A stretch of 64,000 nt of DNA. Source: Corynebacterium massiliense DSM 45435 (lineage in GTDB: Bacteria > Actinomycetota > Actinomycetes > Mycobacteriales > Mycobacteriaceae). The stretch spans positions 992,001 to 1,056,000 of the forward strand of contig NZ_CP063189.1 of NCBI RefSeq assembly GCF_028609805.1. Direction: 5' to 3'. Positions 9,632-19,742 of this stretch are shown here, one piece after another; position 1 is the first letter of the stretch; the number at the start of each line of letters is the position of its first letter. A program made the translations under genes and the position numbers. The notes beneath the pieces were generated by a model. That model saw nothing but the letters and a program-made list of their open reading frames with translations, was not told the origin of the DNA and ran no database searches.

Positions 9632-10630
9632 CTACTTCACGGGCAGCGGGCTCGCCAGGTAGTCGGCCGCAACGAGCTCGTCGCCGGCGAACGACAGCAC
9701 CCACACCGACGCCTTTTTCACCTTGAGCTCGTCTACTTCCTTCGCCAAAAAGCCCGGGTCGACCGCGTCCAGGATCCCCGGGATGACCCCGCCCTGCGCC
9801 ACGACGACCGGCACGCCGCCGCCGGCGACTACCTTGTCGAAGGCTTTTCGGGCCGATTTCGGCTTGTCCTCCCACGCGGCATCGCCAAGCGCGGGCTCGA
9901 CGGTGATGGGCATGCTGAGCTCATCGGCAAGCGGGGCGGCGGTCTGGCGGCAACGGTCCGGCTCCGCGGAATAGATAGCCGTGAGCTGGTAGGCGCTCAG
10001 AAGCGGCACGAGCATCTCCGCCTGGCGGCGGCCCTTTTTATCCAGCGGGCGCAAGTTGTCGTCCCCGCTCCAGGTCTCGCGCTTGTGGGCGCGGGCGTGG
10101 CGCACGTAGAGCACCCGCGCGGTCACGGAGGTGCGCAGCGCGTCCTTCGCCTTGTCCAGCACCTGCTCGTCTAGGTCGTACGAGACCATCTTGCGGGCCT
10201 TTTTCAGCGAGACCCACTTCATCTGGTCGACCTCGCCGTTCTTCTTGAACTTGCCGCCGGTGACCTCCGCGAGCCAGTAGTAGACCACCTTCGTGCGGCC
10301 CTGCACCGGGTAGGTGGCCTTGCCCAAAAGCGAGCCCAGGCGGACCTCCATGCCGGTCTCTTCGGCAATCTCGCGCGCCGCGGTCACCGGCAGCGACTCC
10401 CCGGCGTCGACCTTGCCCTTCGCCAGCGACCAGTCGTCGTAGTGCGGGCGGTGAATGACGGCCACTTCCGGGTCTTTCGGATCCCCGCGCCAGAGCACCG
10501 CGCCGGCCGCGAGCGTCGTCTTTTTAAACTCCGCCGCCGGATCCGGGCTGATGGACTGGTGGCGGCCCTTGAGGTAGGAGACGGACTTTTTGTCCTTGTC
10601 GGTTTCGTGCATCCGCTTGTCGTTGGGCAT
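9632..10630 (-). CDS. mutT1: MutT1-type Nudix hydrolase / histidine phosphatase fusion
   Basis: 332 residues with two domains. The N-terminal Nudix hydrolase (about 40-165) has the Nudix box in GKVDAGESLPVTAAREIAEETGM. The C-terminal domain (about 175-330) is a histidine phosphatase with the catalytic motif YVRHARAHKR, which is RHG-like but reads RHA. Mycobacterial MutT1 has this same fusion and removes 8-oxo-dGTP and related nucleotides; the function is inferred from that. Start ATG 10630 matches the MPNDKR N-terminus; a longer in-frame start at 10723 would overlap the gpsA leader. Confidence 0.88.
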   Translation of the reverse strand: MPNDKRMHETDKDKKSVSYLKGRHQSISPDPAAEFKKTTLAAGAVLWRGDPKDPEVAVIHRPHYDDWSLAKGKVDAGESLPVTAAREIAEETGMEVRLGSLLGKATYPVQGRTKVVYYWLAEVTGGKFKKNGEVDQMKWVSLKKARKMVSYDLDEQVLDKAKDALRTSVTARVLYVRHARAHKRETWSGDDNLRPLDKKGRRQAEMLVPLLSAYQLTAIYSAEPDRCRQTAAPLADELSMPITVEPALGDAAWEDKPKSARKAFDKVVAGGGVPVVVAQGGVIPGILDAVDPGFLAKEVDELKVKKASVWVLSFAGDELVAADYLASPLPVK

Positions 10631-10763
10631 GAGGGCGCTCCTTACACCGAGGTGGACGTGTATGTCGCAGCAATTTACGCCCCTAAACCCTAATCGAGTG
10701 CGTGCGCCTTGCGGAAACAGCATGCATTAAGCTGGCCGGGAGTTTCGAACAAGGAGGTACGCC

Positions 10764-11762
10764 ATGCCTACTGTCGCCGTGATGGGTGCAGGGTCGTGGG
10801 GCACGACCCTGGCGAAAGTCTTCGCCGACGCCGGCAACGACGTGCAGTTGTGGGCCCGCCGCGCGGAGCTTGCCAGCGCCATCGCCCGCACCCACCGCAA
10901 CGCCGACTACCTTCCCGATGTCCGCCTGCCTAAGGCCGTCCGGCCCACCACCGACCCGCGGGAGGCTTTGCAGGGTGCGGACATCGTGGTGCTCGGCGTG
11001 CCGTCGCAGACCCTGCGCACGAACCTGGAGGCGTGGGGCGACGCCGTGCCTGACGATGCCACGCTGGTGTCCATCTCCAAGGGCGTGGAAATGCACACTC
11101 GTAAGCGCATGAGCGAGGTCATCGCCGATACGACCGGCGCGGACCCCGCGCGCATCGCCGTGCTCAGCGGGCCGAACCTGGCGCGGGAGGTCGCCGACGA
11201 GCAGGTCGCGGCTACCGTCATCGCCTGCACGGACGAAAAGCGCGCCCGCGAAGTCCAGCACGCAGTCGCCGCGCCGTATTTGCGCCCGTACACCAACACC
11301 GACGTCATCGGGGTGGAAGTCGGCGGCGCGTGCAAAAACGTCATCGCGCTGGCATGCGGCATGGCCTCGGGCCGCGAGCTCGGCCACAACACCGCCGCGA
11401 CGCTTATCACCCGCGGGCTGGCGGAGATCACGCGGCTCGGGGTAAAGCTCGGCGCCGACGAGCGGACGTTCGCCGGCCTGGCCGGCCTGGGCGATCTCGT
11501 AGCGACCTGCAACTCCACCCTGTCGCGCAACCGCACTTTCGGCTTCCGCTTGGGCCGCGGCGGCACGCTGGAGGAGGCGAAGGCCGCGACCAACGGCCAG
11601 GTCGCCGAGGGCGTTATTTCCTCGGAGTCCATCTACCGGCTCGCGGAGTCGGTCGGGGTGGAGATGCCGATCACGCAGGCCGTCTACGGCGTCTGCCACG
11701 AGCAGATGTCGGTGGCGGACATGATCATCGCGCTGATGGGCCGATCCAAAAAGGCCGAGTAG
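10764..11762 (+). CDS. gpsA: Glycerol-3-phosphate dehydrogenase [NAD(P)+]
   Basis: 332 residues, makes sn-glycerol-3-phosphate from dihydroxyacetone phosphate for phospholipid synthesis. Rossmann motif [18 protein letters not shown] at residues 7-24, catalytic lysine region [16 protein letters not shown] near 190-205, and the [20 protein letters not shown] substrate segment near 235. RBS AAGGAGG 6 bases before ATG. Upstream of ddl with 25 bases between, as in mycobacteria. Confidence 0.96.
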   Translation: MPTVAVMGAGSWGTTLAKVFADAGNDVQLWARRAELASAIARTHRNADYLPDVRLPKAVRPTTDPREALQGADIVVLGVPSQTLRTNLEAWGDAVPDDATLVSISKGVEMHTRKRMSEVIADTTGADPARIAVLSGPNLAREVADEQVAATVIACTDEKRAREVQHAVAAPYLRPYTNTDVIGVEVGGACKNVIALACGMASGRELGHNTAATLITRGLAEITRLGVKLGADERTFAGLAGLGDLVATCNSTLSRNRTFGFRLGRGGTLEEAKAATNGQVAEGVISSESIYRLAESVGVEMPITQAVYGVCHEQMSVADMIIALMGRSKKAE

Positions 11763-11787
11763 TCACCCGCCGGGTAGGATGACGCGA

Positions 11788-12876
11788 ATGAATGCGAAGA
11801 AGATCCGGGTAGCCGTCGTCTACGGCGGCCGCAGCAGCGAGCACTCGGTCTCGTGCGTTTCCGCCGGGGCCATCATGGCGCACCTCGATCCGCAGGCCTA
11901 TGAGGTCATCCCCATCGGTATTACCCGCGACGGCGCGTGGACGAAGGGGACCACCGAGGGCCTGGAAATCATCGACGGTCGCATGCCCGAGGTGGAATTC
12001 GACGAGGAGCTGACCCTGTCGGTCAACCCGCACACGCGGGGCCAGTTCTACAACGTCACCCGCGGCGAGGTCCACGCGGAGGTTGACGTGATTTTCCCGG
12101 TCCTGCACGGGCCGTTCGGCGAGGACGGCACCGTCCAGGGGCTGTTTGAACTCTCCGGTATCCCGTACGTGGGCACCGGCGTGCTCTCGTCCGCCGCCGG
12201 CATGGACAAGGAATTCACCAAAAAGCTCATGGTCGCCGAGGGCCTGCCGGTCACCGCTGAGGTCATCCTCCGCGAGGGCGCTGAGCTTGACGATGCCCAG
12301 AAGGACCGCCTCGGCCTGCCCGTCTTTGTGAAGCCTGCCCGCGGCGGATCGTCCATCGGCATCTCCAAGGTCACCGACTGGGCCGACCTGCCGGCGGCGG
12401 TTGAGCTTGCGCGTGAAAGCGATAGCAAGGTGATAGTCGAGGCGGAAATCCACGGCGACGAGGTCGAGGTCGGCGTGCTCCAGTACCCGGATGGGCGCGT
12501 GGTTGCCTCCGTGCCCGCAAAACTCAACGGCACCGAGGATTCCGACGAGGGCTTTTACGGCTTCGAGACGAAGTACTTAGACGACGTTGTGTCTCCGACT
12601 ATCCCCGCGCCGTTCGACGAGGAGACCACCCAGGCGCTGCAGGACATGGCGCTCAAAACCTTCCAGGCGCTCGACTGCAAGGGGCTGTCCCGCGTCGACT
12701 TCTTCGTCACCGACCGCGGCCCGGTGCTCAACGAGATCAACACCATGCCGGGCTTCACCCCGATTTCGATGTTCCCGCAGGTGTTCAAGGCCAGCGGCGT
12801 GAGCTACGAGGAGCTGCTGGACACGCTGGTGCGCAACGCGCTGGCCCACCACGCGGGCGTCTACAGCGCGCAGTAA
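11788..12876 (+). CDS. ddl: D-alanine--D-alanine ligase
   Basis: 362-residue ATP-grasp ligase making D-Ala-D-Ala for peptidoglycan. Seen: VVYGGRSSEHSVSC at the N-terminus, HGPFGEDGTVQG, KPARGGSSIGISKV in the ATP-grasp fold, and DFFVTDRGPVLNEINTMPGFTPISMFP as the metal and product-binding end. ATG 11788 is preferred because the AGGA at 11776-11779 then sits eight bases upstream; the ATG at 11779 overlaps that ribosome-binding site. Confidence 0.95.
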   Translation: MNAKKIRVAVVYGGRSSEHSVSCVSAGAIMAHLDPQAYEVIPIGITRDGAWTKGTTEGLEIIDGRMPEVEFDEELTLSVNPHTRGQFYNVTRGEVHAEVDVIFPVLHGPFGEDGTVQGLFELSGIPYVGTGVLSSAAGMDKEFTKKLMVAEGLPVTAEVILREGAELDDAQKDRLGLPVFVKPARGGSSIGISKVTDWADLPAAVELARESDSKVIVEAEIHGDEVEVGVLQYPDGRVVASVPAKLNGTEDSDEGFYGFETKYLDDVVSPTIPAPFDEETTQALQDMALKTFQALDCKGLSRVDFFVTDRGPVLNEINTMPGFTPISMFPQVFKASGVSYEELLDTLVRNALAHHAGVYSAQ

Positions 12877-12917
12877 GCGCCCGGGCGGCGGCGCGGTGTG
12901 ACGCGGGCGCCCGCGCC

Positions 12918-13841
12918 CTACTTTTCTTCCGGTGTGGCCTCGGCGATGGCGTCGGACAGTTTCACCAGCGAACCGTCGGCCGCGTCTTGCGGCAGCGAGA
13001 CCGCGATGTCGGTCGCGCGCCCCAGGGCGTACCACGTGCCGGAGGTGGTGCCCTTGGCGAGCGTGGTGTCTTCGAACCACGGCACGTCGTTGACCTGCTG
13101 GACGCGCTCGCCGGGCTTATAGCCCGCCGGCGGCTTCACCCCGCACCGCAGCACGATCGGCTCGCGGCGCGGCGCGGTCCACACCGCGGTGTGTTCGGGA
13201 AGATCGACGCCGTCAAACGATTCCGGATCTGCGCGGGTGTAGTCGTCGGCGAGGTCGCGGGGCAGGGCATCGTCAAGCGCGTCGCACCCCGTCGGCTCGG
13301 CAGAACCCAGCTGGGAAAGCGGCGCCGGGCTCGGCTTAGTCTCGGATTCGGGGAGGGCCGCCACGGCCTCGTCGAGGCCCGCCGGCTCGTCGTCCTCGAA
13401 GGTGGTGATGACCGCCGCCGGCGAGCGGTCCACCGTGTACCACGACGTCAGGCCCGAGCCCGGGGTCATGTCTTTAACCGGCAGCCACGTCGCGCCGGCC
13501 GCCTTCTCCGTCTGCGCCAGTTCCGTGTACTGCGCCGGCAGATCCACGCCGCAGCGCGCGGTGATGGAATCGACCGAGTTCGACGCCCACGCCGCCACGC
13601 CGTCGGGGACCGGGTCCGCGATGTCGGCGCGGCGGTGGCCCTGGAAGGTCTCCGGCAGGGCATCGATAAACGCCTGGCACTCGGCGGAATCCGCCTTGTC
13701 GGACGGGACGGGAGCGACCGCCACGGGCTCGAGTTCTGTGTGGTCGTAGACCCACTTAGCCCCGAACAACACGCCCACGACCAACGCAATCGAGAGCCCG
13801 AGCGCGACGTAAATGGCAGAGCGGTTAAATTGGGACTTCAT
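12918..13841 (-). CDS. Membrane-anchored DUF3515-family protein with duplicated domain
   Basis: 307 residues: short cytoplasmic head, one transmembrane segment at about 10-30 (IYVALGLSIALVVGVLFGA), and an extracytoplasmic part. Mycobacteria keep a DUF3515 protein at this place between ddl and thiL. Here the domain seems present twice: a first copy at about 50-150 (AECQAFIDALPETFQGHRRADI ... ARCGV ... TWLPVKD ... WYTVDRSPAAVITT) and a second at about 185-300 (TGCDALDDALPRDLADDYTRA ... LRCGV ... PWFEDTT ... WYALGRATDIAVSL). Each has two cysteines in equivalent places. Function unknown. Divergent from thiL. Confidence 0.8.
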   Translation of the reverse strand: MKSQFNRSAIYVALGLSIALVVGVLFGAKWVYDHTELEPVAVAPVPSDKADSAECQAFIDALPETFQGHRRADIADPVPDGVAAWASNSVDSITARCGVDLPAQYTELAQTEKAAGATWLPVKDMTPGSGLTSWYTVDRSPAAVITTFEDDEPAGLDEAVAALPESETKPSPAPLSQLGSAEPTGCDALDDALPRDLADDYTRADPESFDGVDLPEHTAVWTAPRREPIVLRCGVKPPAGYKPGERVQQVNDVPWFEDTTLAKGTTSGTWYALGRATDIAVSLPQDAADGSLVKLSDAIAEATPEEK

Positions 13842-13879
13842 AGCGGTTCATCGTATCGGATGGGTAAAGGAGCACCTGG

Positions 13880-14827
13880 ATGCAGACCCTGGCGGATGCC
13901 GGCGAGCACGAAGTCATCGGCGAGATCGTCGCCGCGGCCCCCAGCGCCCTCAACGGCGACGACGCCGCGGTGCTGTTTCCCGCGCCACCGAACTCGCGCA
14001 CCGTGGCGTCTACCGACACGATGGTCGAAGGCAGGCACTTCAAGCGCGAGTGGTCCAGGCCAGAGGAGATAGGCAAGAAGGCCATTACGCAGAACTTCGC
14101 CGACATCGAGGCGATGGGCGCGCGGCCCGTGGCGGCCTTGTTGGCCATGAGCGCGCCTTCCGATACGCCCGTCGCGTTCGTCCGCGGGGTGGCGGAAGGC
14201 ATTGCCGCGCGCTGCGGTGACTACACCGCGGAGCTGGTCGGCGGGGATCTCACCCGCAGTGAGGAAATAGTCGTGACTGTGACGGCCATTGGTGCGCTGG
14301 GCGGCAGCATGCCGGCGCTGGCGCTCACCCGGGCGCGGGCCGGCCAGTCGATTGTCGCGCACGGGCGGCTGGGCTGGTCCGCGGCGGGCCTGGACCTCCT
14401 CCGCGCGTTCGGGCGCGAGCTGCCCGCGGGCCACGAGCGGCTGGGTGCGCTCATCGACCAGCATTGCGTGCCGTGGTTGTCCCCGGGCCGCGGGGTCATC
14501 GCGCGCGCGACCGGGGCGACGGCGGCGACGGACAACTCGGACGGACTCGTGCCGGACCTGGGGATTTTCGCGCGGCGCTCCGGCGTGCGGATGGACCTGA
14601 ACGCAGACGCGATTGCGCCCGACGAACTGCTGGAAGAGGCCGGGGTACTGCTCGGCATCGACCCGTGGAAGTGGGTGCTTTCCGGCGGGGAGGACCATAC
14701 GCTTTTGGTCACCACCGCGAAGGACGCACCGAGCGGGTTCCGGCCCATCGGCCGCGTGCTCAAGGGGGAAGGCGTCACGCTGGACGGCAAGCCGGCCGAC
14801 TACGAGGAAGGATGGGTGTCGTTTTGA
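13880..14827 (+). CDS. thiL: Thiamine-monophosphate kinase
   Basis: 315 residues, phosphorylates thiamine phosphate to thiamine pyrophosphate. Seen: [10 protein letters not shown], the [15 protein letters not shown] metal/substrate motif, [35 protein letters not shown], and [11 protein letters not shown] near the C-terminus, all in the AIR synthase-like order. Its last codons overlap the start of ung. Confidence 0.94.
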   Translation: MQTLADAGEHEVIGEIVAAAPSALNGDDAAVLFPAPPNSRTVASTDTMVEGRHFKREWSRPEEIGKKAITQNFADIEAMGARPVAALLAMSAPSDTPVAFVRGVAEGIAARCGDYTAELVGGDLTRSEEIVVTVTAIGALGGSMPALALTRARAGQSIVAHGRLGWSAAGLDLLRAFGRELPAGHERLGALIDQHCVPWLSPGRGVIARATGATAATDNSDGLVPDLGIFARRSGVRMDLNADAIAPDELLEEAGVLLGIDPWKWVLSGGEDHTLLVTTAKDAPSGFRPIGRVLKGEGVTLDGKPADYEEGWVSF

Positions 14828-15468
14828 CTCCAGAGTTTGATTACCACGAGTCCTGGGCGCCGGTGCTTGAGCCCGCGCTGGAGGCCGCATGGCCGTCCAT
14901 CGGCCCGGTGCTGGAGCGCGACGACTTCCTGCCGCCGCGCGAGGATATCTTCCGCGCGTTTCGCATCCCCATGGACGCGGTGCGCGTGCTCATCGTTGGC
15001 CAGGATCCGTACCCGACGCCGGGCAACGCGATGGGCATGTCCTTCTCCACTCGCCCGGGGGTGAAGCCGCCGCGGTCGCTGGTGAATATCTATAAGGAGC
15101 TGCGTGACGATGTCGGCGTCACCCCGCCGCGCGACGGCGATCTCACCGCCTGGAGCGACCAGGGCGTCATGCTGCTCAACCGGGTGCTCACCGTGCGCTC
15201 GGGCGATGCGGGGTCCCACCGCCGGATCGGGTGGGAAGTGGTCACCGAGGCCGCGATGCGCGCGCTCAATCGGCCGCAGATGGTCGCGATCTTGTGGGGC
15301 AGGGATGCGCAGAAGTGTAAGCGCTTTATCCCGGACGTGCCGACCATTGAGTCCTCGCACCCCTCGCCGCTGGCGGCGCGGTACAGCTTCTTCGGCTCGC
15401 GACCGTTTTCGCGCGCCAACGCGTTCCTGCGTGACCAAGGCGCCGCGCCAGTGAACTGGCAGCTGTAA
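14812..15468 (+). CDS. ung: Uracil-DNA glycosylase
   Basis: 218-residue family 1 UDG that removes uracil from DNA. The water-activating loop is [13 protein letters not shown] (about residues 64-76), and the leucine-intercalation loop is [10 protein letters not shown] near 183-192. The start was set at ATG 14812, inside the end of thiL and six bases after GAGGAAG, so the two genes overlap by 16 bases and are translationally linked. Earlier in-frame starts lie deep within thiL and carry no family sequence. Confidence 0.95.
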   Translation: MGVVLTPEFDYHESWAPVLEPALEAAWPSIGPVLERDDFLPPREDIFRAFRIPMDAVRVLIVGQDPYPTPGNAMGMSFSTRPGVKPPRSLVNIYKELRDDVGVTPPRDGDLTAWSDQGVMLLNRVLTVRSGDAGSHRRIGWEVVTEAAMRALNRPQMVAILWGRDAQKCKRFIPDVPTIESSHPSPLAARYSFFGSRPFSRANAFLRDQGAAPVNWQL

Positions 15469-15480
15469 ACTTATCGCGCG

Positions 15481-17031
15481 ATGCCTATTTCTCTCGATGC
15501 CGCGGGGCTGCGCCGCTGGGCCGAACGCGCCGTTGCCGTGCTCACCGAGCGGCGCGATGACATCAACGCCCTCAACGTTTTTCCGGTCGCCGATGCCGAC
15601 ACCGGATCCAACATGGCGTTTACCATGCAGTCCGCGGTGGAACACGCCGCGGCCGTGCCTGCCGATGCCCCGTCTAACGACCTCGCCCACGCCCTCGCCC
15701 GCGGGGCCGTGCGCGGCGCGCGCGGCAATTCCGGGATGGTGCTCTCGCAGGTGTTGCGGGGGACGGCGGACACTGTCACGGACGAGGGCTTGACCGGGCC
15801 CGCTCTCTCCAACGCGCTGAACACGTCCGTGGACTACGTCTTGGACGCGCTGGCCGGCCCGGTGGAGGGGACCATTGTGACGGTGCTGCGGGCGGCGGCC
15901 GCGGGCGCAGAGGCAGCTGCTGCGGCCTCCGCGATCGCTGAGACCGCGAGCACCGAGACCGCGAACGCCGGGACCGCCGACGCAACGGCCAACGCACCCG
16001 ACCTTCCCGCGGTGCTGCGCGCCGCGATTGAGTCGGCGACGGCCGCGCTGGAAAAGACGACCGCGCAGTTGCCCGCGTTGCAGGAGGCCGGCGTCGTCGA
16101 CGCGGGCGGCGCGGGGCTCGTGCTTGTGCTCGCGGCGATGCTTGACGTCGCCGACAGTAAGGGAACCTACGACGCTCGCCCCCTCGACCGTCTCCTAGAA
16201 CGCGGCTCGCAGCGCCACGACGACGCGCGCGCCGCCGGCGCAGGTCGCTTGCCCTCGCACAGCGCCGGCGCACACGGGAAGGACGCACACGGTACTGGGT
16301 GCTCCCGCGCCGCCGACGCGGAAATCGAAGCCGTCTTCTACTTCGGCGGCGACCTCGAAGCGCTCGCCGAAGAGCTCCGCGAGCTGGGCACCTCGCTAGT
16401 TATCGCGCGCACCGACGACACGCACGCCAACGTGCACATCCACTCGCACGACGCCGGCCGGGTCATCGAAACCGCCTACGCCCGCGGCGAGGTCAGCGGC
16501 ATCCACCTCGAGGCCCTCCCGCAGTCCGCGCCCACGCCAGCGTCCGGCGAGCGCCCCGCCCTCCGCCGCACGGTTTTTGCGGCGGCGCCGGACGGGCCGG
16601 TGGCGGAGCTATTCGCCTCGGCAGGCGCGCGCGTCATCAACCCCGGCGATACGGTAGAGGACGCGGGGGACGAGGACATAGTCATGCGCAACGGCACCCG
16701 CACCCGCACCACCGCGGGGCACCTCATCGACGCCGGATCGCTTGTCGCCGGCATCGCTGCCATGTCGGTGTACGACGACAACGCCCTCGACACCCGCGCC
16801 GCCGTGGCCGCCATGGAAGAGGCGGCGGCCGCCATGCGTGTCGACCGCCCCCGCGAGGACTCGCTCGGCGCAATCATGAGCACCTGCCGCGACCTCCTGT
16901 TCGGCGGCGGGGAGCAAATCACCATCCTGTCGCCGCTCGATGTCAACGCGGATGCGCTCAGCGCCCAGCTCGGCGTCGACGTCATGGCGCTGCGCGTGCC
17001 GGGGATGCGCACCGAGATCGGGGTGGAGTAG
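15481..17031 (+). CDS. DAK2 (DhaL/FakA-like) domain protein
   Basis: 516 residues. The N-terminal DAK2 nucleotide-binding domain is recognisable by NALNVFPVADADTGSNM (about residues 31-47) and GARGNSGMVLSQVLRG; the metal ligands sit in the VADADTG segment. The C-terminal half resembles the FakA fatty-acid kinase tail (fatty-acid-binding-protein-partner). An alanine/threonine-rich linker at about 140-185 is a lineage-specific insertion. In actinobacteria this gene regularly stands upstream of recG; here the stop and the recG start are three bases apart. Fatty-acid kinase activity is inference. Confidence 0.82.
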   Translation: MPISLDAAGLRRWAERAVAVLTERRDDINALNVFPVADADTGSNMAFTMQSAVEHAAAVPADAPSNDLAHALARGAVRGARGNSGMVLSQVLRGTADTVTDEGLTGPALSNALNTSVDYVLDALAGPVEGTIVTVLRAAAAGAEAAAAASAIAETASTETANAGTADATANAPDLPAVLRAAIESATAALEKTTAQLPALQEAGVVDAGGAGLVLVLAAMLDVADSKGTYDARPLDRLLERGSQRHDDARAAGAGRLPSHSAGAHGKDAHGTGCSRAADAEIEAVFYFGGDLEALAEELRELGTSLVIARTDDTHANVHIHSHDAGRVIETAYARGEVSGIHLEALPQSAPTPASGERPALRRTVFAAAPDGPVAELFASAGARVINPGDTVEDAGDEDIVMRNGTRTRTTAGHLIDAGSLVAGIAAMSVYDDNALDTRAAVAAMEEAAAAMRVDRPREDSLGAIMSTCRDLLFGGGEQITILSPLDVNADALSAQLGVDVMALRVPGMRTEIGVE

Positions 17032-17034
17032 GGC

Positions 17035-19122
17035 ATGCTCGGGTGGCGCGACGAGCGGGCGCTCACGGAGGTTCTGCCCGCCTCGCTGGCGAAGAAGTTC
17101 GAGAAGTCGTTCGGATACACCACCTGCGCCGAGCTCATCGAGCACTTCCCGCGCACCTGGGTCCACCACAACAACGACGTCGGCCTGGGCACCGCGCAGG
17201 AGGGGGACGCGGTGACGATCACGGGCATCGTCACGCGCACGAAGCGGAGGGAGACCTCCCGGGGGCCGATTTTCAAGGTCACGGTCGACGGCAAGGTCGA
17301 GGTGACCTTCTTTCGCGCCCACTGGCAGCACGCGGTCATTCGCGAGGGCGCCCGCGTGATGTTTTCCGGCAAGCTCAAATTCTTCCAGGGCCGGCCCCAG
17401 CTGCAGCACCCGGACTTTCTCGTCCTGCGCGAGCCGCCCTTCTACCGCGGGAATCGGCCCGAAAACGCGAGCCCCAGCATGAAGACGATACGCAAGCTTG
17501 TCGATGTCCGAAAACTCCTCGACAACGACTGGCTGCCGGTCTACCCGGCGACGGCCGGCCTGACGTCGTGGGTAATCATGGCCGCCATCCAGGCGGTGCT
17601 GGCGAGCCTGCCGCCGATTCCGGAGCCGCTCGATTTCCGCATGATGGTGAGCCTGGACAAGGCCATCCGCGAGGTACACATGCCGGGCCCGTCCGGCCCG
17701 GAGCGCGCCATCTGGCGGCTGAAGTACAACGAGGCCTTAGGCGTCGGGCTAGTCATGGCACTGCGCCGCCGCGACGCGCGGGACCGGGAGGCGTGCCCGC
17801 TGCCGGTGCGTGACGATGCCGCCCGCGCCGCCCTCCTCGACAACCTCCCGTTTGAGCTAACGGCCGGCCAGCGCAATGTGGCGGGCGAGATCGCGCAGGA
17901 TTTGGACTCCGCGACGCCGATGTCGCGGCTTCTGCAGGGCGAGGTCGGCTCGGGCAAGACGCTGGTGGCGCTTTTGGCGATGCTCCAGGCGGTCGATGCC
18001 GGAAAACAGGCGGCGCTGCTTGCGCCGACGGAGGTGCTCGCCGCGCAGCACGCGACGTCGATCGCCGGGCAAGTGCCGGAGGGTGTCAAGGTCGTGCTTT
18101 TGACCGGCTCGATGAAAGTGGCGGAGAAGAAGCAGGCGCTTCTCGATGTCGTGACCGGCGAGGCGGACATCGTCATCGGCACGCACGCGCTCATCCAGGA
18201 CTCGGTGGAGTTTTTTGATCTCGCGATGGTGGTCGTGGACGAGCAGCACCGCTTCGGCGTGGAGCAGCGCGACCAGCTGCGGGGTAAAGCGCGGGGGAAC
18301 GTAGTCCCGCACGTGCTGGTGATGACGGCGACGCCGATCCCGCGGACCATTGCGATGACGGTCTTCGGCGACTTGGCCGTCTCCACGTTGGATGAGCTGC
18401 CGGGCGGGCGAAAGCCCATCCAGTCGGCGGTGGCGCCGGAGTGGAAACCCGGGTGGATTGAGCGCGCGTGGACGCGGGTGCGCGAGGAAGTCCAGGCGGG
18501 CCACCAGGCGTACGTGGTGTGCCCGCGCATCGAAGGCGACGGCGGCGTGTGGGGCGTCTACGACTACCTGCGGCGCGGGCCGCTTAGGGGTCTGCGCCTG
18601 TGCATCCTGCACGGCAAGCTGCACGACAAGGACGAGATCATGGCGATGTTCGCGCGCGGCGAGATCGACGTGCTGGTGTCCACCACGGTGGTTGAGGTCG
18701 GCGTCGACGTGCCCAACGCAACGGTGATGGTCATCCGCGAGTCGGAGGTCTTCGGCGTCTCGCAGCTGCACCAGCTGCGCGGGCGCGTCGGCCGCGGCGG
18801 CAACGCGTCGCTGTGCCTGTTTCACACCACCGCCAAAAAGGACAGCCCGGCGTACGAGCGCATCGAGGCGGTGGCGAAGACCGCGAGCGGCTTCGAGCTC
18901 GCCGAGCTGGACTTACAGCAGCGTCAGGAAGGCGACGTGTTGGGGACGTCCCAGTCGGGCGTGCACCGCACGCTGCGCCTGTTGAACCTCACCCGCGACC
19001 TGCAGTTCATCGAGCGCGCCAACGCGGACGCCTTTGCGCTGGTGGAGCGCGACCCGCAGCTCGCCGCCGAGCTGGTGAGCGACATCCCCGAGATTGAGAA
19101 GGAGTTCCTCGACAAGTCCTAG
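17035..19122 (+). CDS. recG: ATP-dependent DNA helicase RecG
   Basis: 695-residue superfamily 2 helicase that remodels stalled forks and Holliday junctions. N-terminal wedge/OB region (VTITGIVTRTKRRETSRGP), Walker A GEVGSGKT near residue 305, the DEQH box VVVDEQHRFGVEQR, ATPIPRT as motif III, and the helicase C domain ending in QLRGRVGRGG. Length is normal for the family. Start ATG 17035 follows the DAK gene directly. Confidence 0.96.
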   Translation: MLGWRDERALTEVLPASLAKKFEKSFGYTTCAELIEHFPRTWVHHNNDVGLGTAQEGDAVTITGIVTRTKRRETSRGPIFKVTVDGKVEVTFFRAHWQHAVIREGARVMFSGKLKFFQGRPQLQHPDFLVLREPPFYRGNRPENASPSMKTIRKLVDVRKLLDNDWLPVYPATAGLTSWVIMAAIQAVLASLPPIPEPLDFRMMVSLDKAIREVHMPGPSGPERAIWRLKYNEALGVGLVMALRRRDARDREACPLPVRDDAARAALLDNLPFELTAGQRNVAGEIAQDLDSATPMSRLLQGEVGSGKTLVALLAMLQAVDAGKQAALLAPTEVLAAQHATSIAGQVPEGVKVVLLTGSMKVAEKKQALLDVVTGEADIVIGTHALIQDSVEFFDLAMVVVDEQHRFGVEQRDQLRGKARGNVVPHVLVMTATPIPRTIAMTVFGDLAVSTLDELPGGRKPIQSAVAPEWKPGWIERAWTRVREEVQAGHQAYVVCPRIEGDGGVWGVYDYLRRGPLRGLRLCILHGKLHDKDEIMAMFARGEIDVLVSTTVVEVGVDVPNATVMVIRESEVFGVSQLHQLRGRVGRGGNASLCLFHTTAKKDSPAYERIEAVAKTASGFELAELDLQQRQEGDVLGTSQSGVHRTLRLLNLTRDLQFIERANADAFALVERDPQLAAELVSDIPEIEKEFLDKS

Positions 19123-19169
19123 CTCGCCTATCGGTTACAGTGTGTGGGTCACAGTCGGAAGGGGAGAGC

Positions 19170-19742
19170 ATGACACGCATCATCGCGGGCGAGGCCCGCA
19201 GTCGCACCATCAAAGTTCCCGAGACGGGGACACGGCCCACCGCCGATCGGGCGCGCGAGGGCCTGTTTTCCTCCCTCGACGTGCGCTGGGGCTTTGCGGG
19301 CACCCGCGTGCTCGACCTTTTCGCCGGATCGGGCGCGCTCGGCCTCGAGGCGGCCAGCCGGGGAGCGGACGAGGTCGTGCTAGTGGAAAACGCCCCCGCG
19401 GCCGTCTCCGTCATCCGCCACAACATGGAGGTCGTCGGCCACCCAAACGTGCGCGTCGAGGAGCGCAAGGTCGGCAGCTACCTGGCCAGCGCCCCGCGCG
19501 GGTACTTCGACATGGTGCTGGCGGACCCGCCGTATGAATTCGACGAGGTGGCAGAGCTCATCGCCAAGCTAGAGCCCTGCCTGGCGGATGATGCCATCGT
19601 CGTCATCGAACGCGAGGTAACCTCCCCGGCAACGGACTGGCCGGCTGGGTTCCAGCCGACGTCGCAGAAGCTGAAGAAGCGCACGTTTGGTCGCGCGCGG
19701 ATGGACATGGCCCTTTATCACCGCGTCGGAGGAGTGCAGTGA
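19170..19742 (+). CDS. rsmD: 16S rRNA (guanine966-N2)-methyltransferase
   Basis: 190 residues. SAM-binding LDLFAGSGALGLEAASRGA (about 45-63) and the catalytic DPPYEF motif near residue 120 identify RsmD. N-terminal RIIAGEARSRTIKVP is typical. ATG 19170 follows GGGGAGAG at a normal distance. The stop codon overlaps the GTG start of coaD, as is common for this pair. Confidence 0.94.
   Translation: MTRIIAGEARSRTIKVPETGTRPTADRAREGLFSSLDVRWGFAGTRVLDLFAGSGALGLEAASRGADEVVLVENAPAAVSVIRHNMEVVGHPNVRVEERKVGSYLASAPRGYFDMVLADPPYEFDEVAELIAKLEPCLADDAIVVIEREVTSPATDWPAGFQPTSQKLKKRTFGRARMDMALYHRVGGVQ

Noticed and set aside
17541..18825. Open frames opposite recG
   Set aside because: Antisense shadows of recG; Ser/Arg/Thr-rich with no signature.
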